A stretch of DNA of 64,000 nucleotides from Lachnospiraceae bacterium UBA5899 (GCA_002432425.1 DJEL01000001.1:55536-119535), one strand, 5' to 3'; positions 17,780-25,227 are shown, numbered from the stretch's first letter. Made by a program: numbers and translations. The notes: a model not told the origin generated them from the sequence alone.

Positions 17780-18129
17780 GAAAGATACCTCCTTACCGAA
17801 ATCTGCAAAACGTACAATAAAATATAAAAATATCATAACAAATAATTGAGGAAAAGGAAATCGTCCTTTATTTTAAGGGGAAGGAAGCATATGCTTCCGG
17901 CGGCAGAAAATATTGCGTTTTATTCCTATCTGTGCCATACTGACAGAGAGTCAGAAGAAATTATCTGATAAAAATTTATAATAAGGAGAAGTTCTTTTTG
18001 AACAAGTACAGAACAATGGAGATTGTGGCAGACAACCTGTGCGCAGCATAGGAGCGGAAGGTTTGCTTACAATCCGGAACCTCCCGCAGGAATGCATCTA
18101 AAGTTGACAGATTTCAGGAGGATTAAATA
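17780..18129. other. Intergenic stretch with a palindrome and a 17-codon ORF
   Basis: About 350 bases between the divergent membrane-protein gene and a GNAT gene. It contains a perfect 16-base palindrome, GGAAGCATATGCTTCC (17883-17898). It also contains a micro-ORF at 17998-18051 (TTG start, AAGGAG nine to fourteen bases upstream) encoding 17 residues, MNKYRTMEIVADNLCAA. Beyond its stop another frame stays open to 18101. I see no homology; it may be a decayed gene start. No clear sigma-A promoter was found. Confidence 0.4.
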
Positions 18130-18756
18130 ATGAAGAAAGACAACATTATTATACGAAAAGAGAAAAAAGAAGAGTACCGTGAAGTGGAGAACCTTGTAAG
18201 AGAAAGCTTCTGGAACGTGTACCGCCCGGGATGTCTGGAGCATTATGTTCTGCATCAGTTACGGAAGGACAGTGCGTTTGTGCCGGAGCTTGACCTCATT
18301 ATGGAAAAGGACGGCAAAATCATAGGACAGAACATGTTTATGCAGGCTGTAATAAAAGCGGATGATGGCAGGGATATTCCGATTATGACAATGGGACCTA
18401 TCTGTATAGCTCCGGCGTTAAAACGAAAGGGATATGGAAAAATACTGCTGGATTACTCGCTGATACAGGCGGAAAAACTGGGCTGCGGCGCGATTTGCAT
18501 GGAAGGCAATATTGACTTTTACGGCAAAAGCGGATTTACTTATGCCGGCAGCTACGGAATTCGGTATCATGGAATGCCGGAGGGCGAGGAGGCACCTTTC
18601 TTTTTATGCAGGGAATTAAAGCCGGGATACTTAAGCGGAATAACCGGAGTGTATACACCGCCGCATGGCTATTTTGTGGATGAAAAGGAAGCCGAGGCTT
18701 TTGATAAAGAATTTCCGTATAGGGAAAAGAAAAAACTTCCGGGACAAATCTTTTAA
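18130..18756 (+). CDS. GNAT family N-acetyltransferase
   Basis: A 208-residue GNAT enzyme. It starts with IIIRKEKKEEYREVENLV and has the acetyl-CoA pyrophosphate loop RKGYGKILLDYSL near residue 98, followed by a long C-terminal extension ending KLPGQIF. The length and ending look complete for the YhbS-like branch. AGGAGG seven to eight bases before ATG 18130 fixes the start. The acceptor substrate is unknown. The next acetyltransferase frame begins eleven bases beyond its stop, so the two are probably coexpressed. Confidence 0.85.
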   Translation: MKKDNIIIRKEKKEEYREVENLVRESFWNVYRPGCLEHYVLHQLRKDSAFVPELDLIMEKDGKIIGQNMFMQAVIKADDGRDIPIMTMGPICIAPALKRKGYGKILLDYSLIQAEKLGCGAICMEGNIDFYGKSGFTYAGSYGIRYHGMPEGEEAPFFLCRELKPGYLSGITGVYTPPHGYFVDEKEAEAFDKEFPYREKKKLPGQIF

Positions 18757-18766
18757 GGAAAAACAG

Positions 18767-19654
18767 TTGGAGGAGCTTCTTACCAACGAAGAAATTACGG
18801 AAACCTTTATGGTGCCCGATTTTGAAAACAGGGAGCAGGTATATTCTCTGGCGGAGAAGCTGATTGCGTTCAGCAGCCTGGAGGATACGGTTCATTTAGA
18901 ATACGGCGTTTATCTGGACAACCGCATGATAGGGTTTGTGAATGACTGCGGGACAGAAGAGGATGCCATTGAGATAGGCTATGTCATTCATCCAGAGTGT
19001 CAGGGGCACGGTTATGCCACCGAAGCGGTGAAGGCTGTCTTAAAGGAACTGCAGGAAATGGGATTTCAGAAAGTGAAGGCGGGATTTTTTGAAGAAAATA
19101 CCGCCAGCCGGAAGGTGATGGAAAAAGCCGGAATGCAGCTTACGGATGAAGTGGAAGAAACAGAATACAGAGGAAAAAGTCACAAATGCTTTTATTACGA
19201 GATGTGTTTCCTTCGGTTTGTGACCTTGCGGGAGAAGCCGGAGATTGCCAAGAAAGCGGCGGAATGGTTCCACAGCAAATGGTTTGTGCCGGTGGAAGCC
19301 TACCGGGAATGCATGGAGGCGTATCTTGCAAAGGAAACGGAATACGGCTGGTATCTGTGTCTGGAGAATGAAAAAATAGTGGCGGGGCTTGGCGTCATTG
19401 TCAACGATTTTCATGACAGAAAAGACCTTACGCCCAATATTTGCGCGGTCTATACGGAAGAAGCTTACCGGGGAAGAGGAATTGCCGGACGGCTTTTGCA
19501 TATGGCAGTGGAAGATTTGCGGGCAAAAGGCATTTCGCCGGTATACCTGATAACGGAACACACCGGATTTTACGAAAGATACGGTTGGGAGTTTCTGTGC
19601 ATGGTGCAGGGCGACGGCGAAGCGGAGCTCTCAAGGATGTATGTACACCGGTAA
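18767..19654 (+). CDS. Fused tandem GNAT acetyltransferases, first domain N-truncated
   Basis: A single frame carries two GNAT domains. The first (about residues 1-145) has IEIGYVIHPECQGHGYATEAV with the QGHGYA acetyl-CoA loop, and NTASRKVMEKAGM as in RimJ/RimL types. The second (about 146-295) begins RFVTLREKPEIAKKAAEWF, has YRGRGIAGRLLHMAV and ends FYERYGWEFL plus SRMYVHR. I recall each domain as a separate protein, so this is a fusion. The first domain lacks the usual initial strand and helix. TTG 18767 with AAGG seven bases upstream is the start that begins where homology begins; ATG 18665 would overlap the previous gene by 92 bases in another frame with unrelated residues. Confidence 0.7.
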   Translation: MEELLTNEEITETFMVPDFENREQVYSLAEKLIAFSSLEDTVHLEYGVYLDNRMIGFVNDCGTEEDAIEIGYVIHPECQGHGYATEAVKAVLKELQEMGFQKVKAGFFEENTASRKVMEKAGMQLTDEVEETEYRGKSHKCFYYEMCFLRFVTLREKPEIAKKAAEWFHSKWFVPVEAYRECMEAYLAKETEYGWYLCLENEKIVAGLGVIVNDFHDRKDLTPNICAVYTEEAYRGRGIAGRLLHMAVEDLRAKGISPVYLITEHTGFYERYGWEFLCMVQGDGEAELSRMYVHR

Positions 19655-19738
19655 GCCACGGAGCTGCCAAAGATGTATGTGCATTGGTAAGACATGGAGC
19701 AGTCAAGTATGTATGTTGCAACGATAAGACACGGAGAT
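19631..19738 (+). repeat. Three tandem 36-bp repeats starting in a gene end
   Basis: Units at 19631-19666, 19667-19702 and 19703-19738 align without gaps; each has GATGTATGT (or TATGTATGT), then GGTAAG or GATAAG, then ACGGAG or ATGGAG. Unit 1 contains the last seven codons and the stop of the GNAT fusion gene, so the sequence encoding MYVHR plus stop has been copied twice downstream. The next gene's ribosome site is at the end of unit 3. Confidence 0.85.
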
Positions 19739-19748
19739 GGGAGAACAT

Positions 19749-20515
19749 ATGGCAAGTTTTTATGACAGGGCGGATATATACGATTTATTTGAGGACGAAA
19801 ACAGTTACCGGGCTTACGGAAAGCACTGGGAAACGGTTCTTTTAGGCAAAAAGGTGAAACCATGCTGGATGTCAGCATCGGTTCAGGAAGAGTCACACTG
19901 CCGGTTCTGGATTTGGGAGTGGAACTGAGCGGTTCGGATTTAAGCGAAAGCATGCTGAAAAATTGTGAGGAAAAAGCCCGGGAACGCAAGCAGAAGGTGA
20001 CCTTACAATGTAGTGATTTCCGTGACCTTTCCTGTTGGGAAAAACAGATATTCGACATGGTGGCAAGCACCGGAAATTCTCTGGCATATGTATCGAACGA
20101 AGATGTCTTAAAGACACTGGAGCAGATGGATGCCCATGTTTCGGAAGGCGGGTATTTGTATTTTGACACCAGAAACTGGGACAGGATTTTAACGGAGCGT
20201 CCGAGATTTTATTTATACAATCCGCTCTTTGACGGCAACAACCGCATCAATGTTATTCAGGTCTGGGATTACCATGAGGACAACAGTATGACATTTAACA
20301 TTCTGTATACATTTGAAAAGGACAACCGGATTTTTCAGAAGGAGAAGTTTGAAGAGTATTATTTCCCTATTTTCCGAAAGTTGTTGTTGGAGAAACTGGA
20401 GTCATTAGGATATAAGAACATAGAGTTTTACGGGTTCCCGGCACAGTATTCTGCCGACGACATGGACAAGGTGGAATGGTACACGGTGGCGGCGAAGAAA
20501 AAGCAGACGGAATAA
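19749..20515 (+). pseudogene. SAM-dependent methyltransferase interrupted by a -1 frameshift
   Basis: Two overlapping frames together make one class I methyltransferase. The first (ATG 19749) encodes MASFYDRADIYDLFEDENSY and 38 codons to GKKVK, then runs into unrelated residues and stops by 19928. The second opens at ATG 19862 with the SAM motif MLDVSIGSGRVTLPVLDLG and continues through ELSGSDLSESML and VASTGNSLAYV to the stop at 20515. One missing A in the GTGAAACC sequence near 19855-19861 would join them. Alternatives are a sequencing error, slippage at the AAAAAG run (19848-19853), or reinitiation at 19862, which has AAGGTG five bases upstream. Counted as broken until checked. Confidence 0.7.
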
Positions 20516-20565
20516 CCGGCGGAAATAAAAACAGACGGCATGAAAAATGAGAGGTGAAGGGCAGG

Positions 20566-21474
20566 ATGAATACAGAAAAAAAGAATACGGCATATTATCA
20601 CCTTCCCGGTCTGTTTGAATTTTATGAGCTGTACCGCTTGTTTTTGCCACTGTTCCGGGAGCACCGGGAATATTTTTATGACTGGTGTGACATCGGTTCC
20701 GTATACGGGGCACCGGCGGATTGTCTGTGGGGCGGCGGACGGGTCGGCTTTGGCGGCAACCGTCCCGAAGAGGTGCTTGCCCTGATGCGGGAATATGGGA
20801 TTTCCGCCCGGCTGACTTTCAGCAATTCCCTGCTGCAAAAGGAGCACCTTTCGGACAAAAAATGCAATGAACTCTGCACCATGTTCGGAGAAAGCAGGGA
20901 GCCGGCAAACGGTGTCATTGTGCATTCCGATTTGCTGGCGGACTATTTACAGGAGCAATATCCGGGGCTGTATCGGGTGTCCTCCACCACGAAAGTGCTG
21001 ACGGATTTTGCAGAGCTTACGGAAGAGCTAAACAGAAAAGAATTCCGTTATGTGGTGCCGGATTTCCGGCTGAATAAAGCCTTTGATAAATGGGACGATT
21101 TGTCGGAGGAGCAAAAGAAAAAAGTAGAATTTCTTTGCAACGAATGCTGCTTCTTCGGCTGTAAGGACAGAAAAAACTGTTATGAAGCGGTCAGCCGCAA
21201 AAGCCTTGGCGAAGAGGTAGAACATTACTGCAGTGCGCCGGATGCGGGAGAAGGGTATCGTTTCTCCAAAGCGATGGAAAATCCGGGTTTTATCGGCAAC
21301 GGGGATATTACAAACATTTATTTGCCCATGGGCTTTTCCCAGTTTAAAGTCGAAGGCAGGGGACTGGGCAGCGCGCTGGTACTGGAGTTTTTACTGTATT
21401 ACCTGACCAAGCCCGAGTATCGGATACATGTCAGGGAAAGCATCTATCTGGATAATATGCTGGATTTGTTTTAA
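20566..21474 (+). CDS. Uncharacterised cysteine-containing protein
   Basis: A 302-residue soluble protein I cannot assign with confidence. It has the region YVVPDFRLNKAFDKW near residue 165, a cysteine cluster CNECCFFGCKDRKNC near 193-207 with another Cys near 223, and a conserved-looking end FKVEGRGLGSALVLEFLLYY. The FKVEGR-type ending and clustered cysteines recall the TIM-barrel U32 peptidase/UbiU-UbiV group, which bind an iron-sulphur cluster, but this is only a suggestion. ATG 20566 with AGGTGA eight bases upstream is preferred over GTG 20554. It follows the frameshifted methyltransferase by 50 bases. Confidence 0.6.
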   Translation: MNTEKKNTAYYHLPGLFEFYELYRLFLPLFREHREYFYDWCDIGSVYGAPADCLWGGGRVGFGGNRPEEVLALMREYGISARLTFSNSLLQKEHLSDKKCNELCTMFGESREPANGVIVHSDLLADYLQEQYPGLYRVSSTTKVLTDFAELTEELNRKEFRYVVPDFRLNKAFDKWDDLSEEQKKKVEFLCNECCFFGCKDRKNCYEAVSRKSLGEEVEHYCSAPDAGEGYRFSKAMENPGFIGNGDITNIYLPMGFSQFKVEGRGLGSALVLEFLLYYLTKPEYRIHVRESIYLDNMLDLF

Positions 21475-21859
21475 GAGATAGCCATGTGCTATACCTAAAA
21501 ATACTTGGCAAGGATTACATAGAAAATACTTTACAATTTTGAAACGGCATTGTAATAATATAACACATTGCTGAAAATAAAAATATTGACAATTTCTAAA
21601 AAAATAGAAAGTTGAAAATACATAGTATAAATAATTTAAAAATTGGCTATAAGAAATGAGAGGAAAAAGTATATCAATTTTTAGGAAAGTAGTAAGGAAC
21701 ATACAGGGGAAGCAATGGTAAAAGAACGAACCAAAATTTGTGGCAATCGATGTCCTATATGCCGAAAAGAAATATAATTATGGAAGAATGGATATGGTAA
21801 GTATTGCATTAATGAATGAAGTATAGCAGGAAACAATTTTGAGGGGAGGAACAGGGGAA
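21475..21859. other. AT-rich intergenic stretch with a 20-codon ORF
   Basis: About 385 AT-rich bases without a convincing gene. A TTGACA at 21586-21591 lacks a -10 box at the usual distance. A short hairpin TTTCTA-TAGAAA follows at about 21593-21611. A micro-ORF at 21715-21777, preceded by AGGGGA, encodes MVKERTKICGNRCPICRKEI, with a CxxxCxxC arrangement typical of metal sites. It may be chance, a remnant or a real small protein. Confidence 0.4.
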
Positions 21860-22525
21860 TTGAAGAAAATAAAAATCATGAATGTATATATGTGTATATT
21901 TGGGGCAGCGGCCATACTGCTTGGCATTTTAAGTATTCTGCATCCGCGCTTTCAGAATATCATGACCACTCTGTTTATGGTACTGATGATGGTTATGTGC
22001 ATTTATTGGAAAAACAAAGGGAAACAGCAGGCTAAGGCTCCTTCTGGGGGAAGAATACTCGTTGCGGCGCTTCTGGGTACCTGTATGGTTTATTATGTTT
22101 GTGCCTTTTTTGCGCCTTTGTTTCCAAAGCATATGCTTTATGAATATAAATCCGATATCAGGAAATTAAAAGAAGAATACAGGAATGTCTATTTCTTTTT
22201 CCCGGATGTGATACCGGAGGAGGCAACGGATGTAACATGGGTGGTATGCCCGTCAATGATGCAGGGAAGCGGTTATGAATTTCTCGGATTTCGGGCATCG
22301 GAAGAGTACATAAATGCGATTGTGGATAAGTACACGGGAGAGGCACATGTAAGAAAACGGTCGGAAGAGTCCTACGATAAAAAGATGTTTGACAGTTATC
22401 TGGGTGAATTCTCTGAGACAGTAGTGGATTACGAGCTTTACAATAACAATGACTGGAACCATGAGCAGATGTGGGGAATTCTGGTGTCAAAAGAAAATGG
22501 ATATATTGGATTTTACTGCCAGTAG
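21860..22525 (+). CDS. Uncharacterised two-TM membrane protein
   Basis: A 221-residue protein with hydrophobic segments at about residues 8-25 and 30-48, a short basic loop KNKGKQQAKAPSGG, a third hydrophobic stretch LVAALLGTCMVYYVCAFF, and a soluble C-terminal half of about 130 residues rich in acidic and aromatic residues. I do not recognise the family. TTG 21860 has GGGGAGG about eleven bases upstream and AGGGGAA immediately before; TTG 21839 and ATG 21881 are alternatives. The long AT-rich upstream stretch sets it apart from its neighbours. Confidence 0.6.
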   Translation: MKKIKIMNVYMCIFGAAAILLGILSILHPRFQNIMTTLFMVLMMVMCIYWKNKGKQQAKAPSGGRILVAALLGTCMVYYVCAFFAPLFPKHMLYEYKSDIRKLKEEYRNVYFFFPDVIPEEATDVTWVVCPSMMQGSGYEFLGFRASEEYINAIVDKYTGEAHVRKRSEESYDKKMFDSYLGEFSETVVDYELYNNNDWNHEQMWGILVSKENGYIGFYCQ

Positions 22526-22573
22526 AATTGGAACCAATACGAACGGGACTTAAGTTGAGTAAAGGAAGTAGAA

Positions 22574-22861
22574 ATGACTGTATATAAATATGAAAAGGAA
22601 GAAGCATCCGTCATTTTAATTCAGCCGGTCAGGAGCAAGGCGGTGTATTTAAGCCTTGGAGACAGGGAAGAAAAAACGAAAAATCCGGTTATGTGCACGG
22701 TGGATGACTGCATCCGCAAGGCACATGCGTACCTTGCCGGGCGGGGAACGGACTGCACGCTGGAATGGAATGCGGGAAATCATTTTAAGGAATCGGAACT
22801 GAGGACGGCGAAAGCCTTTGCCTGGGTGATGAAAGAACAGAAAGAGATGAGAATGTTATGA
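22574..22861 (+). CDS. Small uncharacterised protein coupled to a LOG hydrolase
   Basis: A 95-residue soluble protein with no motif I recognise. It contains two cysteines in VMCTVDDCIRKAHAYL and a charged C-terminal helix. AAAGGAAG precedes ATG 22574. Its stop overlaps the start of the LOG-family gene (ATGA), so the two are translationally coupled and may act together. Confidence 0.65.
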   Translation: MTVYKYEKEEASVILIQPVRSKAVYLSLGDREEKTKNPVMCTVDDCIRKAHAYLAGRGTDCTLEWNAGNHFKESELRTAKAFAWVMKEQKEMRML

Positions 22862-23394
22862 ACATTACGGTATATTTAGGCGCATTGGAAGGAAACGACA
22901 AGTCCCTTCGGAACGCCGTAAGAGAATTGGGAAACTGGATTGGAGAAAGCGGCAATGCACTTGTATACGGAGGCTCCAAAACGGGACTGATGGGAGAACT
23001 GGCGGAAAGCACCCTGCAGGCAGGCGGCACCGTAACCGGTGTGGAGCCGGAATTTTTAATGGAAAAAGATGTGCAGTATGAAGGGCTTACCAAACTGATT
23101 GTGACAAAAGATATGTCGGAGCGGAAGGCAGAAATGATTGCACTGGGAGATGCCTTTATAGCGTTTCCGGGCGGTACGGGGACATTAGAAGAGATTTCAG
23201 AGGTCATGTCCAAGGTGTCCATGAAACAACTGGCGGCACCCTGTATCATTTACAATCTGAACGGTTATTACAACAGCCTGAAGGAGCTGCTGCAGCATAT
23301 GACGGATATGGGATTGTCCTCCGAAGAACGGCAGAAGGGCATTTTCTTTGCGGAAAGCTTAGAGGACATTAAGAACATTCTGGAGAATAGATAA
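22858..23394 (+). CDS. LOG family nucleoside monophosphate phosphoribohydrolase
   Basis: A 178-residue TIGR00730/LOG protein. The signature PGGTGTLEEI is near residue 103, with a preceding ERKAEMI segment that carries the catalytic arginine region, and a start ITVYLGALEG with YGGSKTGLMG near residue 41, matching the fold. Family members hydrolyse nucleoside 5'-monophosphates such as AMP or cytokinin ribotides to base and ribose 5-phosphate. In bacteria the physiological role is often nucleotide recycling. Its last codons form the first unit of the tandem repeat described next. Confidence 0.88.
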   Translation: MNITVYLGALEGNDKSLRNAVRELGNWIGESGNALVYGGSKTGLMGELAESTLQAGGTVTGVEPEFLMEKDVQYEGLTKLIVTKDMSERKAEMIALGDAFIAFPGGTGTLEEISEVMSKVSMKQLAAPCIIYNLNGYYNSLKELLQHMTDMGLSSEERQKGIFFAESLEDIKNILENR

Positions 23395-23530
23395 AACATG
23401 CACATTCGGTAGAACGGGAAAACAGGTATATTCCGGAGAATGGGTAAAAACAGGTACATTCCGGAAAACGGGTAAAACAGGAACATTTTGAAGGACAGGT
23501 AAACCAGGCACATTTCGTAAATCAATAAAA
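23371..23530 (+). repeat. Six tandem units of 26-28 bp starting in a gene end
   Basis: Units at 23371, 23397, 23423, 23451, 23478 and 23505 share a CAGGTACATTCCGGA-like first half and an A-rich GGGTAAAA-like end. The first unit is the last eight codons of the LOG gene including its stop, so the array again grows out of a coding end. Unit lengths vary by one or two bases, and the last unit is the most diverged. The next gene begins 22 bases after the array. Confidence 0.8.
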
Positions 23531-23552
23531 CAGAAAACTCATGAGGACAATT

Positions 23553-23981
23553 ATGGCAGAGAAAGAGAAATATCAGGACGAAGGGCTTAAGGGCAATGAA
23601 AAAATAGAAGAAGCCATTGCAGCGTTGCAAAAAGAGGCAACACCGGAGCAGCTTGCCCATACGCTTACCGTGATACGGCACCGGGTGCAGGAAGGCGGAC
23701 AGCTTATCGTGGCGGTTGAGCCGTCCCTGACGCAGACGCAAATGAATGTAAGGGTGGTAAAAACCTCGGACGGTGCAGCCTGGTGGACTACATTTACCGG
23801 CTTTGATGAAGAACTGAAAGGTGCGGACAGTGTAAAATCCACTTTCCTGACGGACATGGGAAAGTTGCTTCAGGCAGCACTTACGGTGTCGGACATTCAG
23901 GGCGTCATCTTAAATCCCTGGAACCGGACTCTTATGTTGGATAAGCATCTGATAGAAATTCTGTTGCCAAAGGAAAACTGA
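23553..23981 (+). CDS. SseB-like domain protein
   Basis: A 142-residue cytoplasmic protein. The C-terminal part GVILNPWNRTLMLDKHLI and the central beta-rich segment VVKTSDGAAWWTTFTGFDEEL match the SseB N-terminal-like domain found in many Gram-positives, whose function is not known. ATG 23553 is preferred because GAGG lies six bases upstream; ATG 23541 would add four residues. Confidence 0.7.
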   Translation: MAEKEKYQDEGLKGNEKIEEAIAALQKEATPEQLAHTLTVIRHRVQEGGQLIVAVEPSLTQTQMNVRVVKTSDGAAWWTTFTGFDEELKGADSVKSTFLTDMGKLLQAALTVSDIQGVILNPWNRTLMLDKHLIEILLPKEN

Positions 23982-24009
23982 TTTAGGTATGGGCAGGTAT
24001 TCCGGTGTG

Positions 24010-24420
24010 AAAGTTTGAAAAAGTGCGGAAGAACTTTAGGGGAAGCAAAAAGAAAAAAATTGACAAATTGTTTCCAATAAAATGTGAACAGAAGAAGCAA
24101 ATAAAAGAAAAAGTGTAAATTGCTTTAAAGTAAATTGGTGTAGGAGAAGCAAATCAGATAATTTTAAGAATTTGTTGCAAAAAAATAGAAGCATGAGAAG
24201 AAATATGAAAGATTTGCTTTAAAATATGTTAAGACCGGAGCAGCAAATCTATATGAAAATAAAATTTGCTTTAAAATATATTATTGGACAAGATGCAAAA
24301 AGCGAAAAAAGCAAAAAATGCTTCTATATGTTTTGCAGACAGGAAGCAACGGAGAGAAAAACGGAAAATGTTTCCAACAGTTTTTCTGGACAGAAAACAA
24401 AAAGGAGAAAATGCCAAGAA
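24010..24420 (+). repeat. Degenerate 52-bp tandem repeat array, about eight units
   Basis: A TTTGCTT-like core recurs with its G at 24017, 24070, 24122, 24174, 24216, 24268, 24320 and 24370, that is at steps of 53, 52, 52, 42, 52, 52 and 50 bases. In each unit an AAGCAAA-like element follows about 27 bases after that G (17 in the unit with the 42-base step, so ten bases were lost between the two elements there). The pair is self-complementary, so each unit can fold. The array fills the gap of about 465 bases before the membrane-protein gene and reaches to within about 30 bases of its start. Confidence 0.7.
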
Positions 24421-24446
24421 AAGTAAAAACGAAAAGGAGACCCTAC

Positions 24447-24905
24447 ATGAAAAAAATACCTTCTTTTGGGAAAGGGCTGATAGCGGGAATTATCATATGG
24501 CTGTTTATTATTCTGGCGGATGCCATCGATGAATTTGTTCTGGATGTGGATACCTTCCTGGGCAGCTGGGTGAGTCTTGTTGTTTTGCTTTGTATGATGG
24601 TAGCCTATATTGTGTATTACATAAAAAAGAAGCCGGGCTGGAAGAACATTCTGTGCTTTTTTGCGGGCTACCTGATAACGGGCGCTATCACGGGATGGAT
24701 TATCTTGACTGCCTTGGAAAATGCAACGTTTTTTATAGAGCAGACGAGAAAACGATGCGATTTCCTTTGCTTGAACGGAATAGAATATCTGTTGTATCCT
24801 TTTATCACCATAGGAGGCTTCAGCATATTATGTGCCTTGTTTCATGTGGTTTATGCCATAATTTCTTTGCTTTGTCCTTGCAATAAAAAGGACCATGTAC
24901 TATAA
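24447..24905 (+). CDS. Uncharacterised four-TM membrane protein
   Basis: A 152-residue hydrophobic protein with about four membrane segments (GLIAGIIIWLFIILADAI, VSLVVLLCMMVAYIVYYI, ILCFFAGYLITGAITGWIIL and GGFSILCALFHVVYAIISLL) and a cysteine-containing tail SLLCPCNKK. I recognise no family. ATG 24447 has AAGGAG seven bases upstream; the frame is open further upstream only through the repeat array. The promoter of the ACT-domain gene lies inside its last codons. Confidence 0.65.
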   Translation: MKKIPSFGKGLIAGIIIWLFIILADAIDEFVLDVDTFLGSWVSLVVLLCMMVAYIVYYIKKKPGWKNILCFFAGYLITGAITGWIILTALENATFFIEQTRKRCDFLCLNGIEYLLYPFITIGGFSILCALFHVVYAIISLLCPCNKKDHVL

Positions 24906-24906
24906 T
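24878..24906 (+). promoter_or_regulatory. Sigma-A promoter for the ACT/UPF0210 pair
   Basis: TTGCAA (24878-24883) and a perfect TATAAT (24901-24906) are spaced by 17 bases, within the 3' end of the preceding gene and about 50 bases before the ACT-domain start. Confidence 0.7.
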
Positions 24907-24954
24907 TTAAGACAAATTTGCGTCCCCATAAGCGGACAGAAAGGGATTTACTCG

Positions 24955-25227
24955 ATGAAAAAGACAATCATTACAGTAGTAGGAAAAGATACGGTAGGAA
25001 TTATTGCAAAGGTTTGTACCTATCTGGCAGAAAATAAAATCAACATTCTGGATATATCCCAGACCATCGTTCAGGGATATTTTAACATGATGATGATAGT
25101 TGATACGGCGGAAAGCACAAAATCCCACGGAGATATGGCGGATGAACTGGAAAAATTAGGAGAAGGCATCGGCGTTATCATCAAATGTCAGAAAGAAGAA
25201 ATTTTTGACATGATGCACAGAGTATAA
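24955..25227 (+). CDS. ACT-domain regulatory protein
   Basis: A 90-residue protein made of a single ACT domain (about residues 3-75): [20 protein letters not shown], then [23 protein letters not shown] domains bind amino acids and related ligands. It belongs to the GcvR-like UPF0237 type, which is typically found directly upstream of a UPF0210 gene as here. ATG 24955 with AAAGGG upstream gives exactly the domain start; upstream in-frame codons to 24895 lack support and lie before the promoter's start point. Confidence 0.88.
   Translation: MKKTIITVVGKDTVGIIAKVCTYLAENKINILDISQTIVQGYFNMMMIVDTAESTKSHGDMADELEKLGEGIGVIIKCQKEEIFDMMHRV

Noticed and set aside
19570..20169. A 199-codon minus-strand ORF across the 36-bp repeats
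   Set aside because: Shadow of the GNAT end and methyltransferase; repeated TYIL-like segments come from the DNA repeats.
21586..21640. Promoter starting at TTGACA 21586
   Set aside because: No acceptable -10 box at 16-18 bases; nearby TATAAA and TTTAAA do not fit the spacing.
23268..23741. A minus-strand ORF with repeated FYLFSRM-like segments
   Set aside because: The repeats in the product simply come from the 26-28 bp DNA array; it runs antisense to two real genes.
24010..24420. CRISPR array at the 52-bp repeats (and at the 36-bp and 27-bp arrays)
   Set aside because: Units are contiguous and degenerate with no unique spacers between identical repeats, and no cas genes are in the window.
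24318..24446. N-terminal extension of the four-TM protein
   Set aside because: The extra 43 codons are translated repeat DNA, and AAGGAG directly precedes ATG 24447.
11872..24900. Prophage, transposon or integrative element
   Set aside because: No integrase, transposase, relaxase, capsid or terminal repeats were found. TraX at 31286 is a chromosomal family member without conjugation genes.
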